Shown here piece after piece: positions 33,817-42,696 of a DNA stretch of 64,000 nt. Position numbers and translations under genes: made by a program. Numbering within the stretch: position 1 is the first letter of the stretch; each line of letters opens with the position of its first letter. Location of the stretch: NCBI RefSeq assembly GCF_030296575.1, contig NZ_AP027729.1, positions 682,001 through 746,000 on the forward strand, given 5' to 3'. Below the pieces are notes generated by a model. It searched no databases. It was not told the origin of the DNA and saw only the letters and a list, made by a program, of their open reading frames with translations. The stretch comes from Paraoerskovia sediminicola. Lineage in GTDB: Bacteria > Actinomycetota > Actinomycetes > Actinomycetales > Cellulomonadaceae.

Positions 33817-35361
33817 ATGTCCAGCACGACCGCAGCACCCGCCCCCGGCGGGACCACGATCACCTTCCACCCCGAGTTCCGGGTCGGGACCGTCGACCGC
33901 CGCCTGTTCGGGTCGTTCGTCGAGCACCTCGGCCGCGCGGTCTACACCGGCGTCTACGAGCCGGGGCACGCGACGGCCGACGACCACGGGTTCCGCCAGG
34001 ACGTCGTCGAGCTCACCCGCGAGCTCGGGGTCTCGATGGTCCGCTACCCCGGCGGCAACTTCGTCTCCAACTACGACTGGGAGGACGGCGTCGGCCCGGT
34101 CGAGGACCGCAAGCCGTTCCTCGACCTCGCGTGGCGAACCGTCGAGCCGAACCTCGTGGGCACCGACGAGTTCCTCCAGTACTGCGAGCGCACCGGCATC
34201 GAGCCGATGATGGCGGTCAACCTCGGGACCCGAGGGGTCGCCGCCGCGGTCGGGCTCCTCGAGTACTGCAACGGCGAGGCCGGCACCAGGTGGGCCGACA
34301 TGCGCATCGCCAACGGCCGGGAGAAGCCCTACGGCGTCAAGCTGTGGTGCCTGGGCAACGAGATGGACGGCCCGTGGCAGATCGGCCACAAGGACGCCCA
34401 CGAGTACGGCAAGCTCGCGGCCGAGGCCGGCAAGGCCATGAAGCTCGTCGACCCGTCGATCGAGCTCGTCGCGTGCGGGTCCTCCTCGATGTACATGCCG
34501 ACGTTCGGCGAGTGGGAGCGCACGGTGCTCTCGTACACGTACGACATCGTCGACCACATCTCGATGCACGCCTACTACGAGGAGCTGAACGGGGACCGCG
34601 CCTCGTTCCTCGGCTCCGGGACCGCGATGGACCGGTTCGTCGAGCGGGTCGTGGCCTCGGCCGACGCGATCGGCGCGCAGAAGCGCTCCGACAAGAAGAT
34701 CACCATCTCGTTCGACGAGTGGAACGTCTGGTACCTCGAGTCCCGGTTCCCGGGCGAGGAGAACCTGCCGATCCAGCGCGACGCCCCCCGCATCATCGAG
34801 GACGTCTACTCCGGGCTCGACGCCGTCGTCGTCGGTGACCTGCTCGTCACGCTGCTCAACCACGCCGACCGGATCCCGGTCGCCTGCCTCGCACAGCTCG
34901 TCAACGTGATCGCCCCGATCATGACGGAGCCCGGCGGCGCGGCCTGGCGTCAGACGACGTTCCACCCGTTCGCGGCGACGGCTCGCCTCGCGCAGGGCGC
35001 GGCGCTCGACCTGCGGGTCGCGTCCCCGTCGATGCCGACGACGAAGCACGGGGACGTCCCCACCGTCACGGCCGCGGGCACCGTCGACCCCGGGACCGGC
35101 GCCGTCGGCCTGTTCGTCACGAACCGCACCGACACCGAGCAGCTCGTGACCCTGCGGCACCCCGGGTGCGCGCTGCGGATCGACGGGGGCACCGCCGTCC
35201 TCGCCGACCACGAGGGCCCCCGGGAGGGCAAGGAGAGCGCGGAGTCCTACGTGCCCGTGGAGGTCGAGGCCCCCGAGCACGGCAACGGGACGATCACGCT
35301 GCGGCTCGCGCCGGAGTCGTGGACGGCGTTCAGCGGCGCCGTCGAGGCCGCCGAGGACTGA
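33817..35361 (+). CDS. abfA: Alpha-L-arabinofuranosidase, GH51 (second copy)
   Basis: A 514-residue intracellular GH51 enzyme. The N-terminal region HPEFRVGTVDRRLFGSFVEH and VRYPGGNFVSNYDWEDGVGP are strongly conserved in classical AbfA proteins. The acid/base Glu lies in LWCLGNEMDGPWQIGH (near residue 175) and the nucleophile Glu in ISFDEWNVWY (near 303). A C-terminal beta domain completes the fold. It is 51 bp behind the first GH51 and ends just before a long hairpin. It should hydrolyse alpha-1,2/1,3/1,5 arabinofuranosyl residues from imported arabinan fragments. Confidence 0.94.
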   Translation: MSSTTAAPAPGGTTITFHPEFRVGTVDRRLFGSFVEHLGRAVYTGVYEPGHATADDHGFRQDVVELTRELGVSMVRYPGGNFVSNYDWEDGVGPVEDRKPFLDLAWRTVEPNLVGTDEFLQYCERTGIEPMMAVNLGTRGVAAAVGLLEYCNGEAGTRWADMRIANGREKPYGVKLWCLGNEMDGPWQIGHKDAHEYGKLAAEAGKAMKLVDPSIELVACGSSSMYMPTFGEWERTVLSYTYDIVDHISMHAYYEELNGDRASFLGSGTAMDRFVERVVASADAIGAQKRSDKKITISFDEWNVWYLESRFPGEENLPIQRDAPRIIEDVYSGLDAVVVGDLLVTLLNHADRIPVACLAQLVNVIAPIMTEPGGAAWRQTTFHPFAATARLAQGAALDLRVASPSMPTTKHGDVPTVTAAGTVDPGTGAVGLFVTNRTDTEQLVTLRHPGCALRIDGGTAVLADHEGPREGKESAESYVPVEVEAPEHGNGTITLRLAPESWTAFSGAVEAAED

Positions 35362-35370
35362 GTGCCGCGT

Positions 35371-35427
35371 CGAGAGTGTCCTTCGCGGGGTCCGCGGTCG
35401 CCAGGGACCCCGCGAACGACACTCTCG
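35371..35427 (+). terminator. Long hairpin behind the GH51 operon
   Basis: A 23-bp stem with a single mismatch (35371-35393 with 35405-35427) and an 11-base loop begins 10 bases after the GH51 stop. It probably ends the arabinoside operon. Its length and near-perfection are unusual for a plain terminator. Confidence 0.7.
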
Positions 35428-35488
35428 CCGCACCGCCCCGCGCTCCCGAGACAGGGGTCGTCCGCGCTCGATCGGTAGCGTGTCCGGC

Positions 35489-36600
35489 ATGACGCCCGCC
35501 GCACCCGACTCGTTCGCCCCGTACGGCGCCGACGCCGTCGCGGCGCTGCGGGCGCTGCCGCCGCTCTCGCCTCCCGGTGAGCGGGCTGCGGCCGTGGCCG
35601 ACGCGCTGGGCGTGCGCGACCTCGCCCCCGCGACGACCGTCCGCGAGTCCGCACCCGTGCGCCAGGGCCGGGTGGACGTCGTCCGGCTCTCGTGGGAGAC
35701 CGGGTTCGGGCCGACGACGCAGGCCTGGCTGGCGACGCCGGCCGGGGCCCGCGCGGCCGACCTGCCAGGGGTCCTCGCGTTCCACGCCCACGGCGGGGTT
35801 CGCACCGTCGGTGCCCGCGTCCTCGTCGACGACGGCGAGGCCGCCGAGAGCCGTCTCGCCGAGGTCCGGGACGCCCACTACGCGGGCCGGACCCCGGTCA
35901 ACGACCTCGCAGCCCGCGGGTTCGCGGTCCTGGTCCACGACGCGTTCTCCTGGGGCAGCCGGAGGCTCGACCACGCCGACGTCGCGCCCGCCGACTACGA
36001 CCGCGTCTCCAACCGGCGCGAGCGCGACCTCGTGATCTGGGCGTCGCTCCTGGGCACGAGCCTCGCGGGTCTCGTCGCGCAGGACGACCTGGTGGCACTC
36101 GACGTGCTCGCGGCCCGCACCGCCGGGCCCCTCGGGGCCTTCGGCCTCTCGGGCGGCGGGGCCCGCGTCGTCCACCTCGTCGCGCTCGACGCACCGCTCG
36201 ACGCGGCCGTCGCCAGCTGCGCGGTCGCACCGTGGTCGTCGATGGCCCCCACCACGCCACGCGCCACTCGAGCCTCAACCTGCCCCCGGGCCTCCCCCGC
36301 GTCGCCGACCAGCCCGACCTGCTGTGCCCAACCGGGGGTCGGACGGCGGTGCTCGCCCAGTTCGCGGCGCACGACGAGCTTTTCCCGGACGAGGGCATGC
36401 GCGCGGCGGACGCGCGGATGGCGGCGAACCGCGCCCGCGACGGCGGTGGCCGGTACGTGGGACGCCGCTACGACGCGGGGCACCTCATGACCGCCGAGAT
36501 GCAGGACGACGCGTGGGACTTCCTCGCCGCGGAGATCGGCAGACCGTCCCGGCCGCCCGCCGCGCGCCCCGCCTCACCGGGGACGGCGTCCGCGGCCTGA
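35489..36600 (+). pseudogene. Alpha/beta hydrolase (acetyl-esterase-like), frame broken (probable assembly error)
   Basis: About 370 residues when restored, with no signal peptide. The fold features are FHAHGG (oxyanion region near residue 95), the nucleophile elbow GAFGLSGGGARVV (near 218) and the His in RRYDAGHLMT near the C-terminus. The break is at five C (36246-36250); a sixth gives SSMAPHHATRHSSLNLPPGLP. The architecture resembles the acetylxylan-esterase-like or prolyl-peptidase-like family that removes ester groups from plant sugars, and position behind the GH51 operon suggests deacylation of imported oligosaccharides. The precise substrate is unknown. Confidence 0.72.
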
Positions 36601-36754
36601 TCACGACGATCTCGCCGTTCGAGGGCGACAGCACGGTTCGCCGGCGTGCCGTAACGTCGTCCGCGGCGCACCGGTGGTCGCGCGCTCGCTGCCCCGGGGC
36701 CGCCCACCACGACCACGCGAGACCGCGCCCGACGCCAGACCAGCGAGGAGCCCC

Positions 36755-37531
36755 ATGTCGAAGAACGCCGCCACTCTGCGCGCCACGGATCTCTGGGCGG
36801 GCGAGGGGATGCACGACGTCGTCCGCGGCGTCTCCCTCGAGCTCACCACGGGCGACGCCCCGGTGGGGATCATCGGCGAGTCGGGGGTCGGCAAGTCGAC
36901 GCTGGTCCGCGCGCTGCTCGGCCTGCTGCGCCCGTCGCACGGCACGGTCACGTGGGACGGTCGCACCGCGTCGAAGCTCGGGCGTCGCGACAAGAAGGTG
37001 TTCCGCAGTCGCGTGGCGCGGGTGTCGCAGAACGGCCTCGTCGACATCGACACCCGGGACACCGTCGCCCGCGCCTTGACCCGGGCGCTCGACACCGCGC
37101 GCAAGGCCGGGCGCGCCAGCAGCCGCACGGTGCCCGAGCTCATCGACCTGGCCGCCCTCGAGCCCCGTCACGCGGAGCGCAAGATCCACTCGCTCTCGGG
37201 CGGCGAGAAGCAGCGGCTCGCGATCGCTGCCGCGCTCGCCCCGCGCCCGGACGTGCTGATCCTCGACGAGCCGCTCTCCGCCGTCGACCCCGCGATGCGC
37301 GGCGAGGTCGCGCGCCGGCTCGCCACCGTCGCCGAGACGGAAGGGACGGCGCTGCTGGTCGTCACGCACGACCTCGAGCTCGTCGAGCGGCTGTGCCCCA
37401 CGGTCCACGTGCTCGCGGACGGCGAGTTCGTCGCGTCGGGCAGCCTGCGCGAGGTGTTCGCGCGCTCGGAGCACCCCTCGGTGCGCGGCCTCGCGGAGGC
37501 CGCGCCGCTCGCGGCGCAGCGCTTCCGCTAG
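36755..37531 (+). CDS. Stand-alone ABC transporter ATPase (peptide/Opp-like)
   Basis: A 258-residue ATPase with Walker A GESGVGKST (near residue 43), Q-loop VSQNGLVDIDTRDTV, signature HSLSGGEKQRL (near 145), Walker B DVLILDEPLSA and H-loop VVTHDLELV. It resembles the DppD/DppF branch more than the MsmK/UgpC branch: it is too short for the TOBE regulatory domain of the sugar ATPases. No permease or binding-protein gene adjoins it. It is convergent with uxuB, with 6 bp between the two stops. It may serve a transporter encoded elsewhere. Confidence 0.85.
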   Translation: MSKNAATLRATDLWAGEGMHDVVRGVSLELTTGDAPVGIIGESGVGKSTLVRALLGLLRPSHGTVTWDGRTASKLGRRDKKVFRSRVARVSQNGLVDIDTRDTVARALTRALDTARKAGRASSRTVPELIDLAALEPRHAERKIHSLSGGEKQRLAIAAALAPRPDVLILDEPLSAVDPAMRGEVARRLATVAETEGTALLVVTHDLELVERLCPTVHVLADGEFVASGSLREVFARSEHPSVRGLAEAAPLAAQRFR

Positions 37532-37537
37532 GCCGGA

Positions 37538-39127
37538 TCAGCCGGCGAGCTGCTCCGCGACCCGCTCGACCATCGCGTCGCGCACGTCCTCGGACAGCAG
37601 TCCGGGGAGCGACAGCAGCGCCCGGGCTGCCTCGGCCTCGACCACCTCGCCGCCGGCACCAGCGCTCGCGCTCGCACCCGCCACGGCCGCCCGCAGCTCC
37701 TGGGCCCGCGGGTCGACGAGCGGCAGCCCGTCGTCCTGCACCGCGCGCACCACGAACCGCACCCAGGCTGCGAGACCTGCGGCGACGCCGTCCGCCGACC
37801 GCCCTGCGGCGAGGCTGTCGGCGGCCACGGGCGCCCAGCGGAACGGGATCTTCTGCGACCCGTCCATGGCGACCTGGATCGTCGTGTGGCCGGTCCCGGG
37901 GTCGGCGAACCGCGCGAGGATCTCCTCCCCGTACGCCGGGAGGTCCATGCCGGGGACGTCGACGCCGGGCAGCGCGTCCTCGAACAGGTACGCGCGGGCG
38001 GCCTTCTCGATGGCGGGGTCGCGGACGGCGTCCGCGATCGTGACGTGCCCGGCGACGGCTCCCGCGTACGCAATGAGCGAGTGGGTGCCGTTGAGCATCC
38101 GCAGCTTCGCGCGCTCGTAGGGCGCCACGTCGTCGACGATCGTCGCGCCGCCGCGCTCCCACGCCGGTCGGGGTCCGGCAAAGGAGTCCTCGACGACCCA
38201 CTGGAAGAACGGCTCCGCGACGACGAGGCCGTCGTCGCGGACGCCCGTCACGGCCTCGGCCCGGCGCCGGTGCTCGTCGGTGGTGGCGGGGACGATCCGG
38301 TCGACCATGCTGCACGGGAACGTCACCGAGGTGTCGAGCCAGGCCCGCAGCGCGTCGCCCTCGTCGCCGGGCAGCGCGTGCCGGACGGCGTCGCGGACCA
38401 GCGCGGCCAGCACCCGCCCGTTGTCGACCATGTTGTCGCAGGTGAGCACCGTGATCGGGGAGCCCCCTGCCCGGCGGCGGGCCGCGAGCCCGCGCACCAG
38501 CAGGCCGACGGCCGACGTGGACGGCACGGGGTCAGCACCGGCCGTCCTGCCCGTCTCCTCGTCGCGGAGCGCTGCCAGGTCCGCGCCGACGAGCGCCTGG
38601 TCGAGCCCGCCGTCCGGTCCCCGGGAGTAGCCCTTCTCGGTGACGGTCAGCGTCACGAGGTGCGTCGTCGGTGCGGCGATCGTGTCGAGCACCCGCCGGG
38701 TCTCGGTGGCGGGGTGCGCGGCGTCGACGACGGCGCCGATCACCCGCACGGAGTCCTGCTCCCCGGTCGTCAGCACGCCGTACGCGCCGCCCTGGGGTCG
38801 CAGCTGGTCGACGACGGTCCGCGAGCGCTGGGTGACGCCGAGGATCCCCCAGCGCAGGTCGACCGTGGCGTCCATCGCGTCCTGCGTGCACACCGCCTGG
38901 TGCGCACGGTGGAACGCGCCGATACCGAGGTGGACGATCCCGACACCCGTGTCGGACGGCGCGGCGACCGGCCTGCGGACCTCGTCGGGCAGCGCTGAGG
39001 TTCGGTCGAGCCGGGGCAGCGCGGGAAGCGGCGTCGCGTCGGGCTTCGCCGTGGTGGCGGTCGCGGTCGTGGCAGTCGTCGTGCCGGCGGTCGCCGTGCC
39101 GGCGGTCGCCGTGGGCGGCAGCGTCAT
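37538..39127 (-). CDS. uxuB: Fructuronate reductase / mannitol dehydrogenase family (UxuB-like)
   Basis: A 529-residue NAD-dependent polyol dehydrogenase of the long-chain mannitol dehydrogenase family. The N-terminal Rossmann region GIVHLGIGAFHRAHQA (about residues 63-78) and the C-terminal catalytic segment with MVDRIVP and KLRMLNGTHSLIAYAG (near residue 345) are clear. With uxaC across the divergent promoter it most likely reduces D-fructuronate to D-mannonate in glucuronate and galacturonate breakdown; a tagaturonate reductase or mannitol dehydrogenase cannot be excluded. The first 30 or so residues are a Thr/Ala/Gly-rich stretch encoded partly by a 15-bp direct repeat. Its ATG overlaps the LacI stop (ATGA), so it is the second gene of that operon. 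Confidence 0.82.
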   Translation of the reverse strand: MTLPPTATAGTATAGTTTATTATATTAKPDATPLPALPRLDRTSALPDEVRRPVAAPSDTGVGIVHLGIGAFHRAHQAVCTQDAMDATVDLRWGILGVTQRSRTVVDQLRPQGGAYGVLTTGEQDSVRVIGAVVDAAHPATETRRVLDTIAAPTTHLVTLTVTEKGYSRGPDGGLDQALVGADLAALRDEETGRTAGADPVPSTSAVGLLVRGLAARRRAGGSPITVLTCDNMVDNGRVLAALVRDAVRHALPGDEGDALRAWLDTSVTFPCSMVDRIVPATTDEHRRRAEAVTGVRDDGLVVAEPFFQWVVEDSFAGPRPAWERGGATIVDDVAPYERAKLRMLNGTHSLIAYAGAVAGHVTIADAVRDPAIEKAARAYLFEDALPGVDVPGMDLPAYGEEILARFADPGTGHTTIQVAMDGSQKIPFRWAPVAADSLAAGRSADGVAAGLAAWVRFVVRAVQDDGLPLVDPRAQELRAAVAGASASAGAGGEVVEAEAARALLSLPGLLSEDVRDAMVERVAEQLAG

Positions 39128-40175
39128 CGTGGGCTCCGTTCAGGTGCGTCGGTGGTCGAGTCCCGCACGACGAGCTCGACGGCGAGCTCGACGTGCTCGT
39201 GGTGCAGGTCCTGCCGGGGGACGCCGCCACCTGCGGGTGCGTCACCGGCGGGGCGGGAGGCTGTGCGGCGCGCCGAGAGCAGGCCCCCGAGCAGGTCGAC
39301 CGCCCGCGAGCCCATGCCGCGCAGGTCGGCGCGGCACGTGGTGAGCGGCGGCTGGGTCAGTGCCGCGACGAACGTGTCGTCGAAGCCGACGACGCTCAGG
39401 TCGTCGGGGACGGTGATGCCGCGGGCGCGGAGCCGGCGCAGCAGTCCCGTCGCGACGAGGTCGTTGAACGCGATGACGGCGGTGGCGCCGCTCGCGACCG
39501 CGAGGTCGGCGGCGGCCGCTCCCCGTCGACGTGGGGCACGTACGGACCCAGCTCGACGACCTCGACCTCGGGGTACGCGGTGCGGGCGCGCTCGACGCCG
39601 AGGTGCCGGTGGCGCTGCGACCAGGAGGCGTCAGGCCCGCCGAGCACGGCGACGCGCCGGTGCCCGAGCGCCCGCAGGTGCTCGATCGCCCGGACCGTCC
39701 CGCCGGCGTGGTCGGACGCGACCGACGTGACGCCGTCCACCAGGCGGTTCACGAGGACCGTCGGGGCGAGGGAGGCGACGGCGAGGACGTCGTCGTCCGG
39801 CACCCGCGGGGAGCACAGGATCACGCCGTCGGTCTGGCGACGGACGTTGCCGACGAGGGTGCGCTCGAGCTCGGGGTCCTCGTCGGTGTCCACGACGAAG
39901 ACGGCGTAGCCGACCTCGCGGGCGCGCGCCTGGACGCCCTTGGTGATCGAGGCGAAGAAGGGGTTCTCGAGGTCGGGGACGACGAGGCCGAGGGCGCCCG
40001 TGCGTCCGGCCCGCAGTCCGCTGGCGGCTCGGTTGGGCTCGTACCCGAGCTCTGCGGCGGCGGCGACGACGCGGGCCCGGGTCGAGGCGGCGACCCGCTC
40101 GGGCGCCGCGAGCGCCCGCGAGACCGTCGAGATCGAGACGCCTGAGGCGCGCGCGACGTCGTGGACGGTGACCAT
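39124..40175 (-). pseudogene. LacI-family regulator of uronate genes, frame broken (probable assembly error)
   Basis: About 350 residues when restored. The helix-turn-helix TVHDVARASGVSISTVSRAL is at residues 3-22, the hinge LAAPERVAASTRARV follows, and the sensor domain runs to VVRDST near the end. The break is at four C on the plus strand (39521-39524); adding one gives HVDGGAAAADLAVASG and rejoins the frame. It precedes uxuB in one operon and diverges from uxaC. Three TGxAAACG-type sites (40249, 40294, 40317) lie in the shared region. Probably a repressor released by a uronate or keto-uronate; the ligand is inferred from the neighbours. Confidence 0.86.
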
Positions 40176-40248
40176 CGCCGACCTCCGGGTGGTTCGTGGG
40201 CGCGCACCGGCCGGTGCGGCGGCCCGGGCTCGTGACGAACCCGGGGCT

Positions 40249-40262
40249 TGCAAACGATTGTA
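40249..40262. promoter_or_regulatory. LacI operator candidate TGCAAACGATTGTA
   Basis: The first of three similar sites between the divergent LacI-uxuB operon and uxaC, placed 74 bases from the LacI start. Confidence 0.55.
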
Positions 40263-40293
40263 GCGGCACTGTTCCGGGGGCGCTCACAAGTCA

Positions 40294-40305
40294 TGGAAAC
40301 GATCA
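40294..40305. promoter_or_regulatory. LacI operator candidate TGGAAACGATCA
   Basis: The second of three TGxAAACG-type sites, 45 bases from the first, in the middle of the divergent region. Confidence 0.5.
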
Positions 40306-40316
40306 ATGGCGTACGA

Positions 40317-40330
40317 TGCAAACGTTCGCA
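40317..40330. promoter_or_regulatory. LacI operator candidate TGCAAACGTTCGCA
   Basis: The best palindrome of the three sites (TGC/GCA ends, central CG), located 29 bases before the uxaC start. It probably blocks uxaC transcription when bound. Confidence 0.55.
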
Positions 40331-40358
40331 GAGAAGCGCACCGACCTCGAGGAGCACC

Positions 40359-41831
40359 GTGACCGCACGACCCGATCCCACCGGCCCCCGCGAGCTGAGG
40401 CTGGACCCCGACCGGGCGTTCCCCGCCGAGCCGGGCGTGCGCTCGATCGCCCGCGAGATCCACGCCGCGACGGCCGACCTGCCGATCGTGGCGATGCACG
40501 GTCACGTCGAGGCGTCGCTGCTGCGGCGCGACGAGCCGTTCGACGACCCGGCCCGACTGCTCGTGACCCCGGACCACTACCTGGTGCGGATGCTCGTCTC
40601 GCAGGCGGGCGGCGCGCGCGCCGTGCCCGGCGTGACCGGTCCGCACGACCTGGGCGTGCGGTCGTCCGACCCGGCGGTCTCCCACGAGACCGACCCCCGC
40701 GAGATCTGGCGCCGCTTCTGCGCCGGGTGGCCGCTGTTCCGCGGGACGCCCACCCGGTTCTGGCTCGAGCACACCCTCGTCTCCGTGCTCGACTCGCCCC
40801 TGCGCCCGTCGGCCGAGACCGCCGACGAGATCTACGACCACCTGGTCGAGCGCCTCGCGAAGCCCGAGATGCGGCCGCGCGCGCTGTTCGAGCGGTTCGG
40901 CATCGAGATCCTGTCGACCACCGACCCGGCGCACGCGTCGCTCTCGGAGCACAAGGCCCTGGCTGCGGAAGGGTGGGGCGAGCGCGTCGTGCCGACGTTC
41001 CGACCCGACCCGCTGCTGCACGTCGACCGTCCGGGCTGGGTCGAGCAGGTGCGGCTCCTCGGCGAGGCCGCTGGGTCCCCCGTCGACACCTACCCCCAGT
41101 ACCTCGACGCCCTGCGGACCCAGCGCGCCGCGTTCGTCGCCGCCGGGGCCAGGGCGACCGACCACGGCCACCTGCGCGCCGACACGACACCTCTCGACGA
41201 CGTGACCGCGGGTCGCATCTTCGACGCCGCGCTGCGCCGGTCCGCCACGCGCGCCGAGGCCGAGGCGTTCTCGGCGCACATGCTCTTCCAGATGGCCGCG
41301 ATGTCGTGCGAGGACGGTCTCGTGATGCAGCTGCACCCCGGCGTGCTGCGGGATCACGACCGCCAGGTGCACGACCGACTCGGCCCGGACGTCGGCTACG
41401 ACATCCCGACCCCCACCGAGTACGTGCACGGGCTACGCCCGCTGCTCGAGGCGTTCGGCCACCACCCGCGGTTCCGCGTGGTGCTGTTCACGGTGGACGA
41501 GACCGTGTTCTCGCGCGAGCTCGCGCCGCTCGCCGGCGTGTACCCGGCGGTCCGGCTCGGGGCGCCCTGGTGGTTCCTCGACTCCCCCGACGCCATGCGT
41601 CGCTACCGGGAGGCCGTCACGGAGACCGCCGGGTTCTACAACACGAGCGGCTTCGTCGACGACACCCGTGCGTACTGCTCGATCCCGGCGCGCCACGACC
41701 TGGCCCGGCGCATCGACGCCGGCTACCTCGCGCGCCTGGTCGCCGAGGGCCGCCTCGAGCAGGACGAGGCGACCGAGACCGCCGTCGACCTCGCGTACCG
41801 GCTCCCGCGGGAGACGTACCCGGCGCTCTGA
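40359..41831 (+). CDS. uxaC: Glucuronate/galacturonate isomerase
   Basis: A 490-residue enzyme of the uronate isomerase family, converting D-glucuronate to D-fructuronate (and galacturonate to tagaturonate) in the cytoplasm. The metal-binding N-terminal HGHVE (near residue 45) and the C-terminal segments FNTSGF-like FYNTSGFVDDTRAYCSIPARHDL and GAPWWFLDSP agree with the family. The GTG at 40359 was chosen because a GGAG site lies 5-9 bases upstream and the family N-terminus begins there; an upstream extension without homology is ignored. It diverges from LacI-uxuB, so the pair forms a uronate regulon. The mannonate dehydratase and the KDG steps are not in the window. Confidence 0.9.
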   Translation: MTARPDPTGPRELRLDPDRAFPAEPGVRSIAREIHAATADLPIVAMHGHVEASLLRRDEPFDDPARLLVTPDHYLVRMLVSQAGGARAVPGVTGPHDLGVRSSDPAVSHETDPREIWRRFCAGWPLFRGTPTRFWLEHTLVSVLDSPLRPSAETADEIYDHLVERLAKPEMRPRALFERFGIEILSTTDPAHASLSEHKALAAEGWGERVVPTFRPDPLLHVDRPGWVEQVRLLGEAAGSPVDTYPQYLDALRTQRAAFVAAGARATDHGHLRADTTPLDDVTAGRIFDAALRRSATRAEAEAFSAHMLFQMAAMSCEDGLVMQLHPGVLRDHDRQVHDRLGPDVGYDIPTPTEYVHGLRPLLEAFGHHPRFRVVLFTVDETVFSRELAPLAGVYPAVRLGAPWWFLDSPDAMRRYREAVTETAGFYNTSGFVDDTRAYCSIPARHDLARRIDAGYLARLVAEGRLEQDEATETAVDLAYRLPRETYPAL

Positions 41832-41992
41832 ACGAGCGGTCGCGGTTCCAGACCCAGCGACAGACCGACCGACCGGTCCTACCCGCCACCCGAGCCCACC
41901 CACGCCCACACCCGGCCGCGCCCCGGCCAGGTCGCAGCCCGGCCGCGCGGGAGCAGGGAGGTGCGGGACGCCGTCCGGCACCTCCTGGCAAG

Positions 41993-42664
41993 ATGTCCCG
42001 GGTGAGCGACAGCACGCCCGCGGGGCCGGACGCACCGACCGAGACGGACGCGCTGTTCGACGTCCCGCCCGGGGCGCGGACGCCCGGGACCCGGATCGTC
42101 CTCCTGACCGGCGCGTCGGGCTCCGGCAAGACGTCGCTGTGCCGACGCCTCGGGCTCCCCGTGATCGAGCTCGACGACTTCTACCGCGACCACGACCACC
42201 CGGGGATGCCCCTGCGGTTCGGGATCGTCGACTGGGACGACCCGGCGAGCTGGGACGCCGACGGCGCGCTGAGCGCGCTCGTCGAGCTGTGCGCGACGGG
42301 CGAGACCGATGTGCCCGTCTACGACATCCCGACGTCGCGGCGCACGGGCACGACCCACGTCGACGTCGCCGGGGCGCGCGTCGTCGTCGCCGAGGGGATC
42401 TTCGCGGCCGAGCTCGTGCGCCGAGCGCGCGCCGAGGGGATCCTGGCGGACGCCGTCTGCCTCGCCCGGCCGGCCGTCGTCACCGCCTGGTTCCGGTTCC
42501 TGCGCGACATGGGTGAGCGGCGCAAGCCCCCGCTCACGCTCGTGCGGCGGGGCGTGGGCCTGATGCGCGACGAGCCCCGGCTCGTGCGGGGCTGGACGGA
42601 GCGCGGCTGCCGGCCCGTCACCCCGGAGCAGGCCGAGAAGGACATCCGGGCGCTGCTCGCCTGA
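41993..42664 (+). CDS. Uridine kinase-like P-loop protein
   Basis: About 223 residues. The P-loop GASGSGKTSLC (near residue 42), the acidic IELDDFYRDHDHPG (near 60) and GIVDWDDPASWD resemble the uridine kinase/phosphoribulokinase family. The NTP-lid region DMGERRKPP is arginine-rich. There is no signal peptide. The start is uncertain: ATG at 41993 or GTG at 42002 give almost the same protein. It lies 161 bp behind uxaC and may be on the same transcript. Actual substrate unknown; a sugar or nucleoside is possible. Confidence 0.75.
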   Translation: MSRVSDSTPAGPDAPTETDALFDVPPGARTPGTRIVLLTGASGSGKTSLCRRLGLPVIELDDFYRDHDHPGMPLRFGIVDWDDPASWDADGALSALVELCATGETDVPVYDIPTSRRTGTTHVDVAGARVVVAEGIFAAELVRRARAEGILADAVCLARPAVVTAWFRFLRDMGERRKPPLTLVRRGVGLMRDEPRLVRGWTERGCRPVTPEQAEKDIRALLA

Positions 42665-42696
42665 GCGGTGTCGGCTCCCCCGGTAGCGTCCCTCCC

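Noticed and set aside
36755..37531. Shared sugar ATPase (MsmK/UgpC) for the two importers
   Set aside because: At 258 residues it lacks the C-terminal regulatory domain of that family, and its inter-motif sequence fits the Opp/Dpp branch.
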